Positions 7,360-14,676 of a stretch of DNA of 40,682 nt are shown here, piece by piece. Source of the DNA: Chitinophaga pinensis (GTDB lineage Bacteria; Pseudomonadota; Gammaproteobacteria; Burkholderiales; Burkholderiaceae_C); assembly GCA_943326015.2 (NCBI GenBank), contig CALPRQ020000033.1, positions 1 through 40,682 of the forward strand. Reading direction: 5' to 3'. The stretch's first letter is position 1, and the number at the start of each line of letters is the position of its first letter. The position numbers and the translations under genes are program-made. Below the pieces are notes generated by a model. It did no database searches. It was not told where the DNA came from and was given only the letters and a program-made list of their open reading frames with translations.

Positions 7360-8796
7360 ATGACGCTTTCAGATACCTTGGGGGGTAAGTTGAGCGATTT
7401 CTCTGAAAAACGGCCGGCAGACCGGCCTGGCATCAGCGCAGCACATGCCGAGCTGGCCTCCTTCCTGGAAGGACTGTCCGAGCCCCATATCCTGTGCGAC
7501 CCCGACTACCGCATCGTCGCAGCCAATCCGGCCTATCGCCAGTTGCACGGCGGTGCTGGCGATCCGGTCGGCCGCACCTGCTACGAGGTCTCGCACCACT
7601 TCGACCGGCCCTGCGACCAGGCTGGCGAGTCCTGCCCGATGGCGCGTGCCCGCCTGTCGGGCCAGCGCGAGCGCGTGCTGCACCTGCACCACACGGCCAG
7701 CGGCCAGAGCTATGTCAACATCGAGCTGATCCCGCTGCATGGCCCGACGGGCCAGCTGAGCGGCTACATCGAGAAGATGGAGACGGTGCGGCATGTGCAC
7801 CACCAGCCGCAGGCGCAGGGCCTGATCGGGCGCAGCCCGGCGTTCCGCCAGATGCTGGCGCTGGTGACGCGGGTCGCGCCGACCGACTCGGCCGTCATGC
7901 TGCTGGGCGAGACCGGCACCGGCAAGGACCTGGTCGCGCAGACGCTGCATGCCTCCAGCCAGCGCGCCGGCAAGCCCTTCGTGCCGGTCGACTGCTCAAG
8001 CCTGAGCGAGACCCTGTTCGAGAGCGAGCTGTTCGGCCACGAGCGCGGCGCCTTCACCGACGCGCACCGTGCCAAGGCCGGCCTGGTCGAGAGCGCACAC
8101 GAGGGCACGCTGTTCCTCGACGAGGTCGGCGACATTCCGTTGACGATGCAGGTCAAGCTGCTGCGCCTGCTCGAGAACGGCGTCTACCGCCGCGTCGGCA
8201 GCACCGAGCAGCGCCAGGCCAATGTGCGCATCGTCTCGGCCACCCACCGCGACCTGCCGGCCATGGTGCGCGAGGGGCGTTTCCGCGAGGACCTCTACCA
8301 CCGTCTGTGCACTTTCCCGATCCGGCTGCCGGCGCTGCGCGAGCGGGTCGAGGACCTGCCCTTGCTGGCCGAGGGTCTGCTGAGCAGGCTCGCGCCGCGC
8401 CGCCGCCTCAAGTTGAGTCTGGCTGCGCTGGAATTGCTCGGGCGCCAGCCCTTCCGCGGCAATGTGCGCGAGCTGCGCAACCTGCTCGAGCGTGCCATCG
8501 TGCTGTGCGACGGCACGCAGATCGGTATCGAGGCGGTGCAGTGGGCGCTGCAGCTCGACCGCGACCTGCTGCCAGGCCAGTTCGGCGTGATCGCGGCACC
8601 GGCCATGGCGGATGCCTCGTCGAGTGAGGGCACGACAGGCGAGGGTGCGCCACCGGGGTCCTGGCAGCGCCTGCAGCTTGAGCACCTGCGCGAGCGCCTG
8701 CAGGGCTGGCGCGGTACCCGGGCCGGACTCGCGCGCGAGCTCGGCATCAGCGAGCGCACGCTCTACCGCAAGCTCAAGGCGATGGGGCTGGCTTGA
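7360..8796 (+). CDS. Sigma-54-dependent activator with N-terminal PAS domain (NtrC/Fis type)
   Basis: A 478-residue enhancer-binding protein. An N-terminal PAS domain (about 33-145) contains cysteines 46, 74, 85 and 92 in [19 protein letters not shown] and ESCPM, a pattern seen in redox-type PAS regulators. The AAA+ domain has Walker A GETGTGKD, the sigma-54 contact loop as GAFTDA rather than GAFTGA, Walker [10 protein letters not shown] and REDLYHRL. A Fis-type helix-turn-helix ends the protein ([20 protein letters not shown]). No receiver domain is present, so it senses directly through PAS. The ATG at 7360 is chosen; an in-frame TTG at 7390 with GGGGGG ahead is an alternative. It is divergent from the globin/DUF3365 pair. 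Confidence 0.9.
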   Translation: MTLSDTLGGKLSDFSEKRPADRPGISAAHAELASFLEGLSEPHILCDPDYRIVAANPAYRQLHGGAGDPVGRTCYEVSHHFDRPCDQAGESCPMARARLSGQRERVLHLHHTASGQSYVNIELIPLHGPTGQLSGYIEKMETVRHVHHQPQAQGLIGRSPAFRQMLALVTRVAPTDSAVMLLGETGTGKDLVAQTLHASSQRAGKPFVPVDCSSLSETLFESELFGHERGAFTDAHRAKAGLVESAHEGTLFLDEVGDIPLTMQVKLLRLLENGVYRRVGSTEQRQANVRIVSATHRDLPAMVREGRFREDLYHRLCTFPIRLPALRERVEDLPLLAEGLLSRLAPRRRLKLSLAALELLGRQPFRGNVRELRNLLERAIVLCDGTQIGIEAVQWALQLDRDLLPGQFGVIAAPAMADASSSEGTTGEGAPPGSWQRLQLEHLRERLQGWRGTRAGLARELGISERTLYRKLKAMGLA

Positions 8797-8839
8797 CCGG
8801 CACTGGCGCCGGGATTAGTCTGTTCAGGCCGTGCCTCGA

Positions 8840-8859
8840 ATATACTGATTGGGGTATAT
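8840..8859 (+). promoter_or_regulatory. Candidate operator ahead of the DUF2892 gene
   Basis: ATATAC-N8-GTATAT is a perfect 6-bp dyad 19 bases before the DUF2892 start. The right half GGGGTATAT resembles half-sites of CsoR/CstR/FrmR-type repressors, and ATATAC-N8-GTATAT-like dyads also occur for ArsR-type sulfide sensors; which repressor acts here is not known. No such regulator is encoded in the window. Confidence 0.45.
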
Positions 8860-8878
8860 CTCTGACCAAGGAGCAGTC

Positions 8879-9070
8879 ATGAAAAGCAATGTCGGTGGTA
8901 TCGATCGCGTGCTGCGCATCGTCGTGGGTCTGGTGCTGATCGGCCTGGCCGCAACCGGCACCGTGGGGGCCTGGGGCTATGTCGGGGTGGTGCCCCTGTT
9001 GACGGGTCTGGTGGGCTGGTGCGGTCTCTACAGCCTGCTCGGCAAGAGCACCTGTCCGATGAAGCAATGA
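8879..9070 (+). CDS. DUF2892 inner-membrane protein
   Basis: A 63-residue protein, MKSNVGGIDRVLRIVVGLVL at the start, with two hydrophobic helices and the C-terminal YSLLGKSTCPMKQ typical of DUF2892 (YgaP C-terminal-like) proteins. The family often accompanies rhodaneses and sulfide- or thiol-stress genes; its biochemical role is not established. The ATG at 8879 is preceded by AAGGAG at the right distance. It is a single-gene unit between the sigma-54 activator and a strong hairpin at 9076-9096. Confidence 0.85.
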   Translation: MKSNVGGIDRVLRIVVGLVLIGLAATGTVGAWGYVGVVPLLTGLVGWCGLYSLLGKSTCPMKQ

Positions 9071-9075
9071 GCCCG

Positions 9076-9096
9076 GAGCCGGCTGGCAGCCGGCTC
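9076..9096. terminator. Hairpin between convergent DUF2892 and thiE genes
   Basis: GAGCCGGCT and AGCCGGCTC form a perfect 9-bp GC-rich stem with a 3-base loop in the 30-base gap between two convergent stop codons. There is no U-tract on either strand, so it may act as an attenuating or bidirectional stabilising hairpin. Confidence 0.6.
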
Positions 9097-9100
9097 GATC

Positions 9101-9775
9101 TCAGGCGCTTGCAGCCCGCTCGCGCAGGCCGGCGTGCAGCTGGCGGGCGAAGCAGCGCGCGACCTCGGCTGGGTCGGGGGCCATGCAGAGGGCGCTGACC
9201 ACGGCCAGTCCGTCGGCGCCTGCCGCCATGACAGCCTGGGCATTGCCGGGTGCGATGCCGCCGATCGCGACCAGCGGGCGCCTGGTGTGCGCCCGCATCA
9301 CCCGCAGGCCTTCCAGTCCGACCGCGGCGGCGGCATCCGTCTTGGTCGCGGTTGAAAAAACCGGGCTGATGCCGTAGTAGTCCACCGCTTCGAGCTCGGC
9401 GCGCTCGAGCTGCTCCAGCGTCTCGATCGACAGGCCGATCAGCGCACCGGGCAGCAGGCGCCGCACATCGGCCGGCGCCATGTCGCCCTGGCCGACATGG
9501 ACACCGTCGGCGCCGCAGGCCAGCGCGACGTCGACCCGGTCGTTGATGATGAGCGGCACGCCATGCGCTTGCAGCCGTGCCTTGAGTTGGCGCGCCCGCT
9601 CGACGAAGGCGCGCGTGCCCAGCGTCTTCTCGCGCAACTGCACGCAGCTGACACCGCCGCGCACGGCGGCCTCGACCACGGCGAGCAAGCCGCGTTCGCC
9701 GCACAGCGCGCTGTCGGTCACCAGGTGCAGCCGCAGCGTGTCGAGGCGTGCCAAGGCGGCGTGGCGCTCAATCAT
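9101..9775 (-). CDS. thiE: Thiamine-phosphate synthase ThiE
   Basis: This 224-residue TIM-barrel enzyme joins HMP-PP and thiazole phosphate to give thiamine phosphate in the cytoplasm. Family motifs are [56 protein letters not shown] followed by [34 protein letters not shown] and ATGG-equivalent [11 protein letters not shown]. The start at 9775 ([12 protein letters not shown]) is preferred to upstream in-frame codons that lie inside thiM. It overlaps the thiM end by 8 bases, so the pair is one transcription unit. Confidence 0.92.
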   Translation of the reverse strand: MIERHAALARLDTLRLHLVTDSALCGERGLLAVVEAAVRGGVSCVQLREKTLGTRAFVERARQLKARLQAHGVPLIINDRVDVALACGADGVHVGQGDMAPADVRRLLPGALIGLSIETLEQLERAELEAVDYYGISPVFSTATKTDAAAAVGLEGLRVMRAHTRRPLVAIGGIAPGNAQAVMAAGADGLAVVSALCMAPDPAEVARCFARQLHAGLRERAASA

Positions 9776-10601
9776 GCAGCTGCAGCCGCAGTCGGCGCTG
9801 GAAGATGTTTTGTTCCAGCAGTTGCAGGCCGTCGAGCAGCTCGATCTGCAGGCTGCCGACGCCGGCGCCGACATCCTGGACGCGCTCGACGGCGGTCTCG
9901 CCGACCACGCCCAGGTAAGCCATTGCCGCCAGCGTCGCGCGCCAGGCATCGGGCTGCACGGCGGCGAAGGCGCCAATCAAGGCGCTGGCCGAGCAGCCGA
10001 CCCCGGTCACGCGCGTCATCCACGGGTGGCCGTTGGACAGCGTGGCCCAGCGGCCCGAGGCGTCGACCACATGGTCGTCGGCGCCGCTGACGCAGACCAC
10101 CGCGCCGAGCTCGCGTGCCAGGCTTTTGGCCGCATCGACCGCTTCCAGCGAGCTGGCCGCGCTGTCGACGCCGCGCGTGCGCACCGCCAGACCGGCCAGG
10201 CTCATGATCTCGGACGCATTGCCGCGCACGATGGTGGGCGAGCCGGCCTGTAGCAGCTCTGCCAGCGCCGCGTTGCGGTAGGGCGTGGCGCCCGCACCGA
10301 CCGGGTCGAGCACGACCGGGATGCCGCGCTCGCGCGCCGCCGCCAGCGCCAGCTTCATCGCGCGGATCCAGGCCGGCTCCAGCGTGCCGATGTTGAGCAC
10401 CAGCGCCTGCGCGATGCCGACCATCTCGCGCACCTCCTCCTCGGCATGCGCCATCACGGGCGAGGCACCGAGCGCGAGCAGCGCGTTGGCATTGAAGTTC
10501 ATCACCACCAGGTTGGTGATGCTATGTACCAGCGGTGCCTGTTCGCGCACGGCTTCCAGGTCGGCCCACAGCGCTCGGGCATCGATTGTTTCGGCGGTCA
10601 T
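9768..10601 (-). CDS. thiM: Hydroxyethylthiazole kinase ThiM
   Basis: A 277-residue ribokinase-like enzyme phosphorylating 4-methyl-5-hydroxyethylthiazole in thiamine salvage. Motifs are [53 protein letters not shown] and the catalytic [20 protein letters not shown]. The start [15 protein letters not shown] at 10601 fits family length; an upstream ATG would add 11 non-conserved residues. It is followed directly by thiE. I saw no TPP-riboswitch signature (CUGAGA and the ACCUGAUCUGG core) in the 148 bases upstream, so control may be by the promoter or by read-through from hemP. Confidence 0.93.
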   Translation of the reverse strand: MTAETIDARALWADLEAVREQAPLVHSITNLVVMNFNANALLALGASPVMAHAEEEVREMVGIAQALVLNIGTLEPAWIRAMKLALAAARERGIPVVLDPVGAGATPYRNAALAELLQAGSPTIVRGNASEIMSLAGLAVRTRGVDSAASSLEAVDAAKSLARELGAVVCVSGADDHVVDASGRWATLSNGHPWMTRVTGVGCSASALIGAFAAVQPDAWRATLAAMAYLGVVGETAVERVQDVGAGVGSLQIELLDGLQLLEQNIFQRRLRLQLHD

Positions 10602-10728
10602 GGAGTAGATGGCTGGGTAGGGTGGTCGTGTCAATGCGCTCCCGCAAGGCCTGCGATCTGCGCCACAGGATGGACTTTACTCCCGCTGGCGGCCCTCGTC
10701 TGCCTGAAACCGCTGCAAGGCTGCTGCT

Positions 10729-10749
10729 GCATCGCTCGGCATGCGATGC
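10729..10749 (-). terminator. Hairpin at the end of the iron-uptake operon
   Basis: GCATCGC (10729-10735) and GCGATGC (10743-10749) form a 7-bp stem with a 7-base loop starting at the hemP stop codon. There is no U-run, so it may only partly separate hemP from the thiM-thiE unit. Confidence 0.5.
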
Positions 10750-10952
10750 TACTTGGTCAGGATCAGCTTGCCGGCCCGCGTGAGCTGCAGCCGGTAAGGC
10801 TGGCCCTGGTGCATGAGCACGACCTCCTTGCGGCCTTGCAGCAGCTGCGCGCTGTCAATCACCGTGGCTGGTGCATGGCCCTGGTCGCCTGCCCCAAGTG
10901 GCTGTCCTGTTCCAGGCGGCGAAACGTGCAGGGGAAGGGTCGGCTGGCTCAT
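10749..10952 (-). CDS. hemP: Hemin uptake protein HemP
   Basis: A 67-residue protein whose C-terminus QLLQGRKEVVLMHQGQPYRL followed by QLTRAGKLILTK is the characteristic HemP/HmuP signature. HemP is a small cytoplasmic protein of haem and siderophore uptake loci, in some species acting as a positive regulator of haem receptor genes. Its ATG overlaps the exbD stop by 4 bases, making it the last gene of the seven-gene iron operon. The N-terminal 30 residues are low-complexity and not conserved. Confidence 0.9.
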   Translation of the reverse strand: MSQPTLPLHVSPPGTGQPLGAGDQGHAPATVIDSAQLLQGRKEVVLMHQGQPYRLQLTRAGKLILTK

Positions 10953-11356
10953 GGCTGGGTCACGAAGCCCATCTTGCGGATGCCGGCGCGCTGTGCCGCG
11001 GCCATCCCCTGTGCGACACGCTCGTAGCGCACCGCCTTGTCACCGTTGATATGCAGCTCGGGCTGGGGTTGCTGCATCGCGGCGGTCTCCAGCCTTGCCT
11101 GCAGCGCCTCGTCGCTCAGTGCTTCCTGGTTCCAGTGGTACTGTCCCTGCGCGTCGATGCTGAGCTGCACCGTCTCGGGCTTGTCGCGGCTGGCTTGTGA
11201 GCTGGCCTGCGGCAGGTCGACGCTGACTGCGTGCCGTACCACTGGCAGCGTGACGATGAAGACGATCAGCAGCACCAGCATCACGTCGATCAGCGGCACC
11301 ATGTTGATCTCGCTCAGAACGGCGCCGTCATCGGATTCGAAGTTGGCAAAGGCCAT
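10949..11356 (-). CDS. exbD: TonB-system proton channel subunit ExbD
   Basis: A 135-residue protein with one N-terminal transmembrane helix: EINMVPLIDVMLVLLIVFIV (17-36). The Asp in PLIDVMLVLL is the conserved proton-path residue. A periplasmic domain follows and ends GIRKMGFVTQP. With ExbB it energises TonB from the proton gradient. It is 17 bases after exbB and overlaps hemP by 4 bases. Confidence 0.94.
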   Translation of the reverse strand: MAFANFESDDGAVLSEINMVPLIDVMLVLLIVFIVTLPVVRHAVSVDLPQASSQASRDKPETVQLSIDAQGQYHWNQEALSDEALQARLETAAMQQPQPELHINGDKAVRYERVAQGMAAAQRAGIRKMGFVTQP

Positions 11357-11373
11357 GGTTGTGCTCCTGGGTT

Positions 11374-12102
11374 TCAGGCCTGGTGCGCCTGGCTGGCCGG
11401 TTGACCGGCTGCGCCGGTTGGCACCCGGGCGCCAGTCACGAAGTAGGCATGCAGGTCATGCGCGAAGCGGTCAAGCTGGTGCAGTACCCCCTTGTTGCCG
11501 CGCACCAGCGCGTTGTAGCCCAGCACGGCGGGAATCGCGACCACCAGGCCGAGCGCGGTCATGATCAGCGCCTCGCCGATCGGGCCGGCGACCTGGTCGA
11601 TGCTGGCCTGGCCGGAGGCGCCGATGCCGAGCAGCGCGTGGTAGATGCCCCAGACCGTGCCGAACAAGCCGACGAAGGGCGCGGTCGAGCCGATCGAGGC
11701 CAGTACGCTCAAGCCCGCCTGCAGGCGGCTCTGGCTGTCGGCGATCGAATGGCGCAGCGAGCGCGTGACCCAGTCGCTCACATCCAGGCTGTCGTGCAGC
11801 TGGCGGCCCGGGTTGCCATCCCGGTGCAGCAGATGACGGGTCGCCTCGTTGCCTTCCTGCGCCAGCAGACGGAACGGGTTGTCGAGGGTGTCGCCGAGCT
11901 GGCGCAGGCCCTCGTCGAGATCGCGGCGGTGCCAGAAGTCATGGCTGGCGCGCGCCTGGGTGCGGTGCCGGCGCAGCCGGAGCGCCTTGAGCAAGATCGT
12001 GACCCAGGACAGGACCGACATGCCGAGCAGGATCACCGCGACGCTGCGGGTGATCCAGTCGCCCTGTTGCCAGACATGGGCGAGGCCGAATTGCGTTTCC
12101 AT
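11374..12102 (-). CDS. exbB: TonB-system proton channel subunit ExbB
   Basis: A 242-residue MotA/TolQ/ExbB family protein. The first helix (about 17-37, SVAVILLGMSVLSWVTILLK) follows a short N-terminus. The conserved core is LASIGSTAPFVGLFGTVWGI followed by YHALLGIGASGQAS, then IGEALIMTALGLVVAIPAVL. It forms the pentameric channel around ExbD in the inner membrane. The start at 12102 lies 7 bases downstream of the tonB stop, so the genes are tightly linked. Confidence 0.94.
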   Translation of the reverse strand: METQFGLAHVWQQGDWITRSVAVILLGMSVLSWVTILLKALRLRRHRTQARASHDFWHRRDLDEGLRQLGDTLDNPFRLLAQEGNEATRHLLHRDGNPGRQLHDSLDVSDWVTRSLRHSIADSQSRLQAGLSVLASIGSTAPFVGLFGTVWGIYHALLGIGASGQASIDQVAGPIGEALIMTALGLVVAIPAVLGYNALVRGNKGVLHQLDRFAHDLHAYFVTGARVPTGAAGQPASQAHQA

Positions 12103-12109
12103 TTTTTGC

Positions 12110-12856
12110 TTACTCCAGTACGAAATTGATGGGGACGTTGAACCACATGGCTTCGGGCACGCCGTTGCGCCTGGCCGGCAGGTAGCGCCACTTGAGCACG
12201 GTCTGCAGCGCGGCCTGATCGAGGCGTTCGTAGCCGCTCGAATGGCGGATCTCGGCCTTCGCTGCCGTGCCGTCGGTCTCGATCAGCACGCGCAGCACCA
12301 CCTTGCCTTCCTCGCGCAGGCGCCGGCTCAGGGGCGGGTAGGTCGGCTTGGGGTTGTTGAGGTAGTCGGCGCTGGCGCTCGGCAGCTCGACCTTGGCCGG
12401 CGTCGGCGCGGCACTGGCCGGGCCGGTGGCAGCGGCTGCAGGCGCTGCCGTCGCGGTGCTGCTGGTCGCGCTGCTTGCGGAGGCGGGTGACATGCTGGGT
12501 GCGGTGGCTGGCAGCGGACTGGGATCGGCCTGTGTCACAGGCTGTGTCACGGCGGCTTGCGCCTGGTTCGGTGCTGGTTTCGGTGTCGGCTTGGGAGTCG
12601 GCTTGGGCTGTGGGTGGGGCTCGGGTCGTGGTGCCGGCTTGCTGGCCTGGAGGGGAGCCGGGCTGCTGGCCAGCAGTTCCATCGTCACGATCGCCGGTTG
12701 TGGTGGTTGCGCCGGACCGGGGCTGGTCTGCAGCCAGGCCAGCAGACCGGCATGCGCCAGCAGCACGGCCAGCGTGACCAGGGCAGTCTGGCGCCGGTCC
12801 GACGCCATGGGGGAGGGGGCCGGTGGCAAACCGACGGTCGTTGCAAGCAGTTTCAT
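12110..12856 (-). CDS. tonB: Energy transducer TonB
   Basis: A 248-residue protein with an N-terminal membrane anchor (TALVTLAVLLAHAGLLAWL, about 24-42), a periplasmic Pro/Lys-rich spacer with PKPTPKPTPKPAP, an Ala/Ser-rich stretch, and a C-terminal TonB domain (about 165-248) containing YPPLSRRLREEGKVVLRVLI, HSSGYERLDQAAL and WRYLPARRNGVPE. It carries proton-motive energy to the outer-membrane receptor encoded upstream. Its ATG overlaps the stop of the alpha-hydroxy-acid oxidase gene by 4 bases, unusual for tonB and a sign that the oxidase belongs to the same regulon. Confidence 0.94.
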   Translation of the reverse strand: MKLLATTVGLPPAPSPMASDRRQTALVTLAVLLAHAGLLAWLQTSPGPAQPPQPAIVTMELLASSPAPLQASKPAPRPEPHPQPKPTPKPTPKPAPNQAQAAVTQPVTQADPSPLPATAPSMSPASASSATSSTATAAPAAAATGPASAAPTPAKVELPSASADYLNNPKPTYPPLSRRLREEGKVVLRVLIETDGTAAKAEIRHSSGYERLDQAALQTVLKWRYLPARRNGVPEAMWFNVPINFVLE

Positions 12857-13962
12857 GTTCGGTTGTCCCGTGGCGATTGCAGGCAGGACTGGTCGATTTC
12901 ACTTAAGTTGCGCAGCCCGCACAGCGCCATCGCGGCGGCCAGCTCGTCCTGCAGCAGACGCAGCACATGCGCCACACCGGCGGCACCCGCGTTGGCCAGG
13001 CCGTGCAGCACCGGGCGGCCCAGCAGCACCGCATCGGCACCGAGCGCGAGCGCTTTCAGCACATCGGTGCCGCGCCGGATGCCGCCATCGACCAGCAGCG
13101 CGCAGCGGCCCGCCACCGCCGCCGCGACCTCGGGCAGCAGCACAGCGCTGGCCGGCACGGTGTCGAGCACGCGCCCGCCATGGTTGGAGACGATCAGTCC
13201 CGCGACGCCCAGCTCACAGGCCTGTGCCGCATCCAGCGGATGCGTCACGCCCTTGAGCAGCAGCGGCAGCCGGCTGTTGGCCAGCAGCCATTCCACGTCA
13301 TGCCAGCCAGGGGCTTGCGCCAGCAGCTCATCCAGGCTGCGTGCGTTCATCGGTGGCAGATGAGGCGTGGCGAGGCCGGCCGGCAGCGTGAAGCCGGCAC
13401 GGCGCTCGCGGTCGCGCACGCCGTTGAGCGGTGCATCCACCGTCAGCACCAGCGCCTCGATGCCGACGGCCTCGGCGCGCGCGATCAGCTCGCGCAACCA
13501 GCCGCGCTCGCCCAGGGCGTGGAGCTGGAACCAGAACGGGCCGCGGTCGCGGTCGGCCAGAAATTGCGTTGCGACGGCTTCGAGCGGGGTATTGCTCTGC
13601 TGGCTCAGCACCAGGCCGGCACCGACTGCGGCAGCCGCGACGGCGGTCGCGCGTTCGCCATCTGGATGCGCCAGGCGCTGGTGCGCCATCGGCGCGACCA
13701 GCACGGGGCAGGGCAGGGCCAGCCCCAGCAGCCGACTGGCCAGCGACAGACCGGCGAGCGGGCGCAGCACGCGCGGGCGCAGCGCCAGCGCATCCCAGGC
13801 GGCGCGGTTGGCGCGCAGCGTGATCTCGTCGGCGGCACCGCCGCTGTAATAGGCCCAGGCTGCCGTCTCGAGCCGGTCGCGCGCCTGGGCCTCGTGATCG
13901 GCCAGATTGAACAGCCCGGCTGGCAGGCCGGCGGGTTGCTGGAGTGGTGCGCAGCTTGACAT
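12853..13962 (-). CDS. FMN-dependent alpha-hydroxy-acid oxidase/dehydrogenase (LldD/glycolate oxidase family)
   Basis: A 369-residue TIM-barrel flavoenzyme. Visible marks are the N-terminal AWAYYSGGAADEITLRANRA, the FMN site LVAPMAHQRLAHPDGE, FWFQLHALGERGWLRELI, LVLTVDAPLNGVRDRERRAG, the catalytic VAGLIVSNHGGRVLDTVPAS and LLVDGGIRRGTDVLKALALG. The family oxidises 2-hydroxy acids to 2-oxo acids. The substrate is unknown; lactate, glycolate, mandelate or a siderophore-derived hydroxycarboxylate are options. The start at 13962 avoids overlap with piuC; an in-frame ATG at 13983 would overlap it by 16 bases. It is embedded between piuC and tonB and overlaps tonB by 4 bases. Confidence 0.85.
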   Translation of the reverse strand: MSSCAPLQQPAGLPAGLFNLADHEAQARDRLETAAWAYYSGGAADEITLRANRAAWDALALRPRVLRPLAGLSLASRLLGLALPCPVLVAPMAHQRLAHPDGERATAVAAAAVGAGLVLSQQSNTPLEAVATQFLADRDRGPFWFQLHALGERGWLRELIARAEAVGIEALVLTVDAPLNGVRDRERRAGFTLPAGLATPHLPPMNARSLDELLAQAPGWHDVEWLLANSRLPLLLKGVTHPLDAAQACELGVAGLIVSNHGGRVLDTVPASAVLLPEVAAAVAGRCALLVDGGIRRGTDVLKALALGADAVLLGRPVLHGLANAGAAGVAHVLRLLQDELAAAMALCGLRNLSEIDQSCLQSPRDNRT

Positions 13963-13967
13963 CGGCT

Positions 13968-14654
13968 TCAGGTGCTGGCCCATTGCCGCAGCAGGTTGTG
14001 ATAGACGCCGCTGAGCGCGATGGTCTCGGCGCTCTCGCCGTGGCGCTCGCGCAGGCGCAGCAGGTTCAGGTCGAGCTCGAACAGGGTGCGGCGCTGTTCG
14101 TCGCTGCGCACCATGCTCTCGATCCAGAAGAAGCTCGCAAGGCGCGCACCGCGCGTAACCGGCGTGACCTCGTGCACGCTGGTGCCGGGGTAGAGCACCG
14201 CGTCGCCGGCCGCCAGCTTGACGCCACGGCTGCCATAGGTGTCATGCACCAGCAGCTCGCCGCCGTCGTACTCGTCGGGGTCGGCCAGGAACAGCGTGCA
14301 GGAAACATCGGTCCGCACCCATTCCTGCGTCGCCTTCGAGTGCAGCACCGCGCCATCGACATGCGCACCGTAGCGGTCGGCGCCGACCCGGTAGCGGTTG
14401 AACAGCGGGTTGAAGATCCGGCGCGGCAGCGCGGCCGAGAAGAACAGCGGGTCGCGCCGCAGCGCGCCCAGCACCAGCTGCTGCAGCTCGGCCGCCTGTG
14501 CGCTGTCCTGCGCCAGTTGCTCGTTGCGCTTGAGCGCGACCGCCTGGCCGCCGGCCGTGCTGCGGCCGTCGGTCCAGGGCGCATCGTCGCCCAGCAGCGC
14601 GCGGGCGTGCGCCAGTTCTTGCGGATTCAGGAGGTTTTTCAGGTGCAGCAGCAT
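13968..14654 (-). CDS. piuC: Fe(II)/2-oxoglutarate-dependent PKHD-type hydroxylase PiuC
   Basis: A 228-residue prolyl-4-hydroxylase-like protein of the PiuC/YbiX family. The metal triad is visible as H98 and D100 in [12 protein letters not shown] and H161 in [15 protein letters not shown], with R171 for 2-oxoglutarate. The N-terminal [20 protein letters not shown] and the C-terminal [14 protein letters not shown] are typical. In E. coli and Pseudomonas it is encoded next to the receptors Fiu/PiuA and is iron-repressed; its substrate is unknown. It lies 22 bases downstream of the receptor gene. Confidence 0.92.
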   Translation of the reverse strand: MLLHLKNLLNPQELAHARALLGDDAPWTDGRSTAGGQAVALKRNEQLAQDSAQAAELQQLVLGALRRDPLFFSAALPRRIFNPLFNRYRVGADRYGAHVDGAVLHSKATQEWVRTDVSCTLFLADPDEYDGGELLVHDTYGSRGVKLAAGDAVLYPGTSVHEVTPVTRGARLASFFWIESMVRSDEQRRTLFELDLNLLRLRERHGESAETIALSGVYHNLLRQWAST

Positions 14655-14676
14655 GGTGGGACAGTTCAGCAGGGGA

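Noticed and set aside
7333-7363. Dyad GTCATTTCTG/CAGAATGAC upstream of the sigma-54 activator as a NorR-type enhancer
   Set aside because: The arms need a one-base bulge, no paired repeated sites are present, and the dyad runs into the proposed start codon; too weak to annotate.
10602-10750. TPP riboswitch upstream of thiM
   Set aside because: No CUGAGA or ACCUGAUCUGG-like core found on the minus strand.
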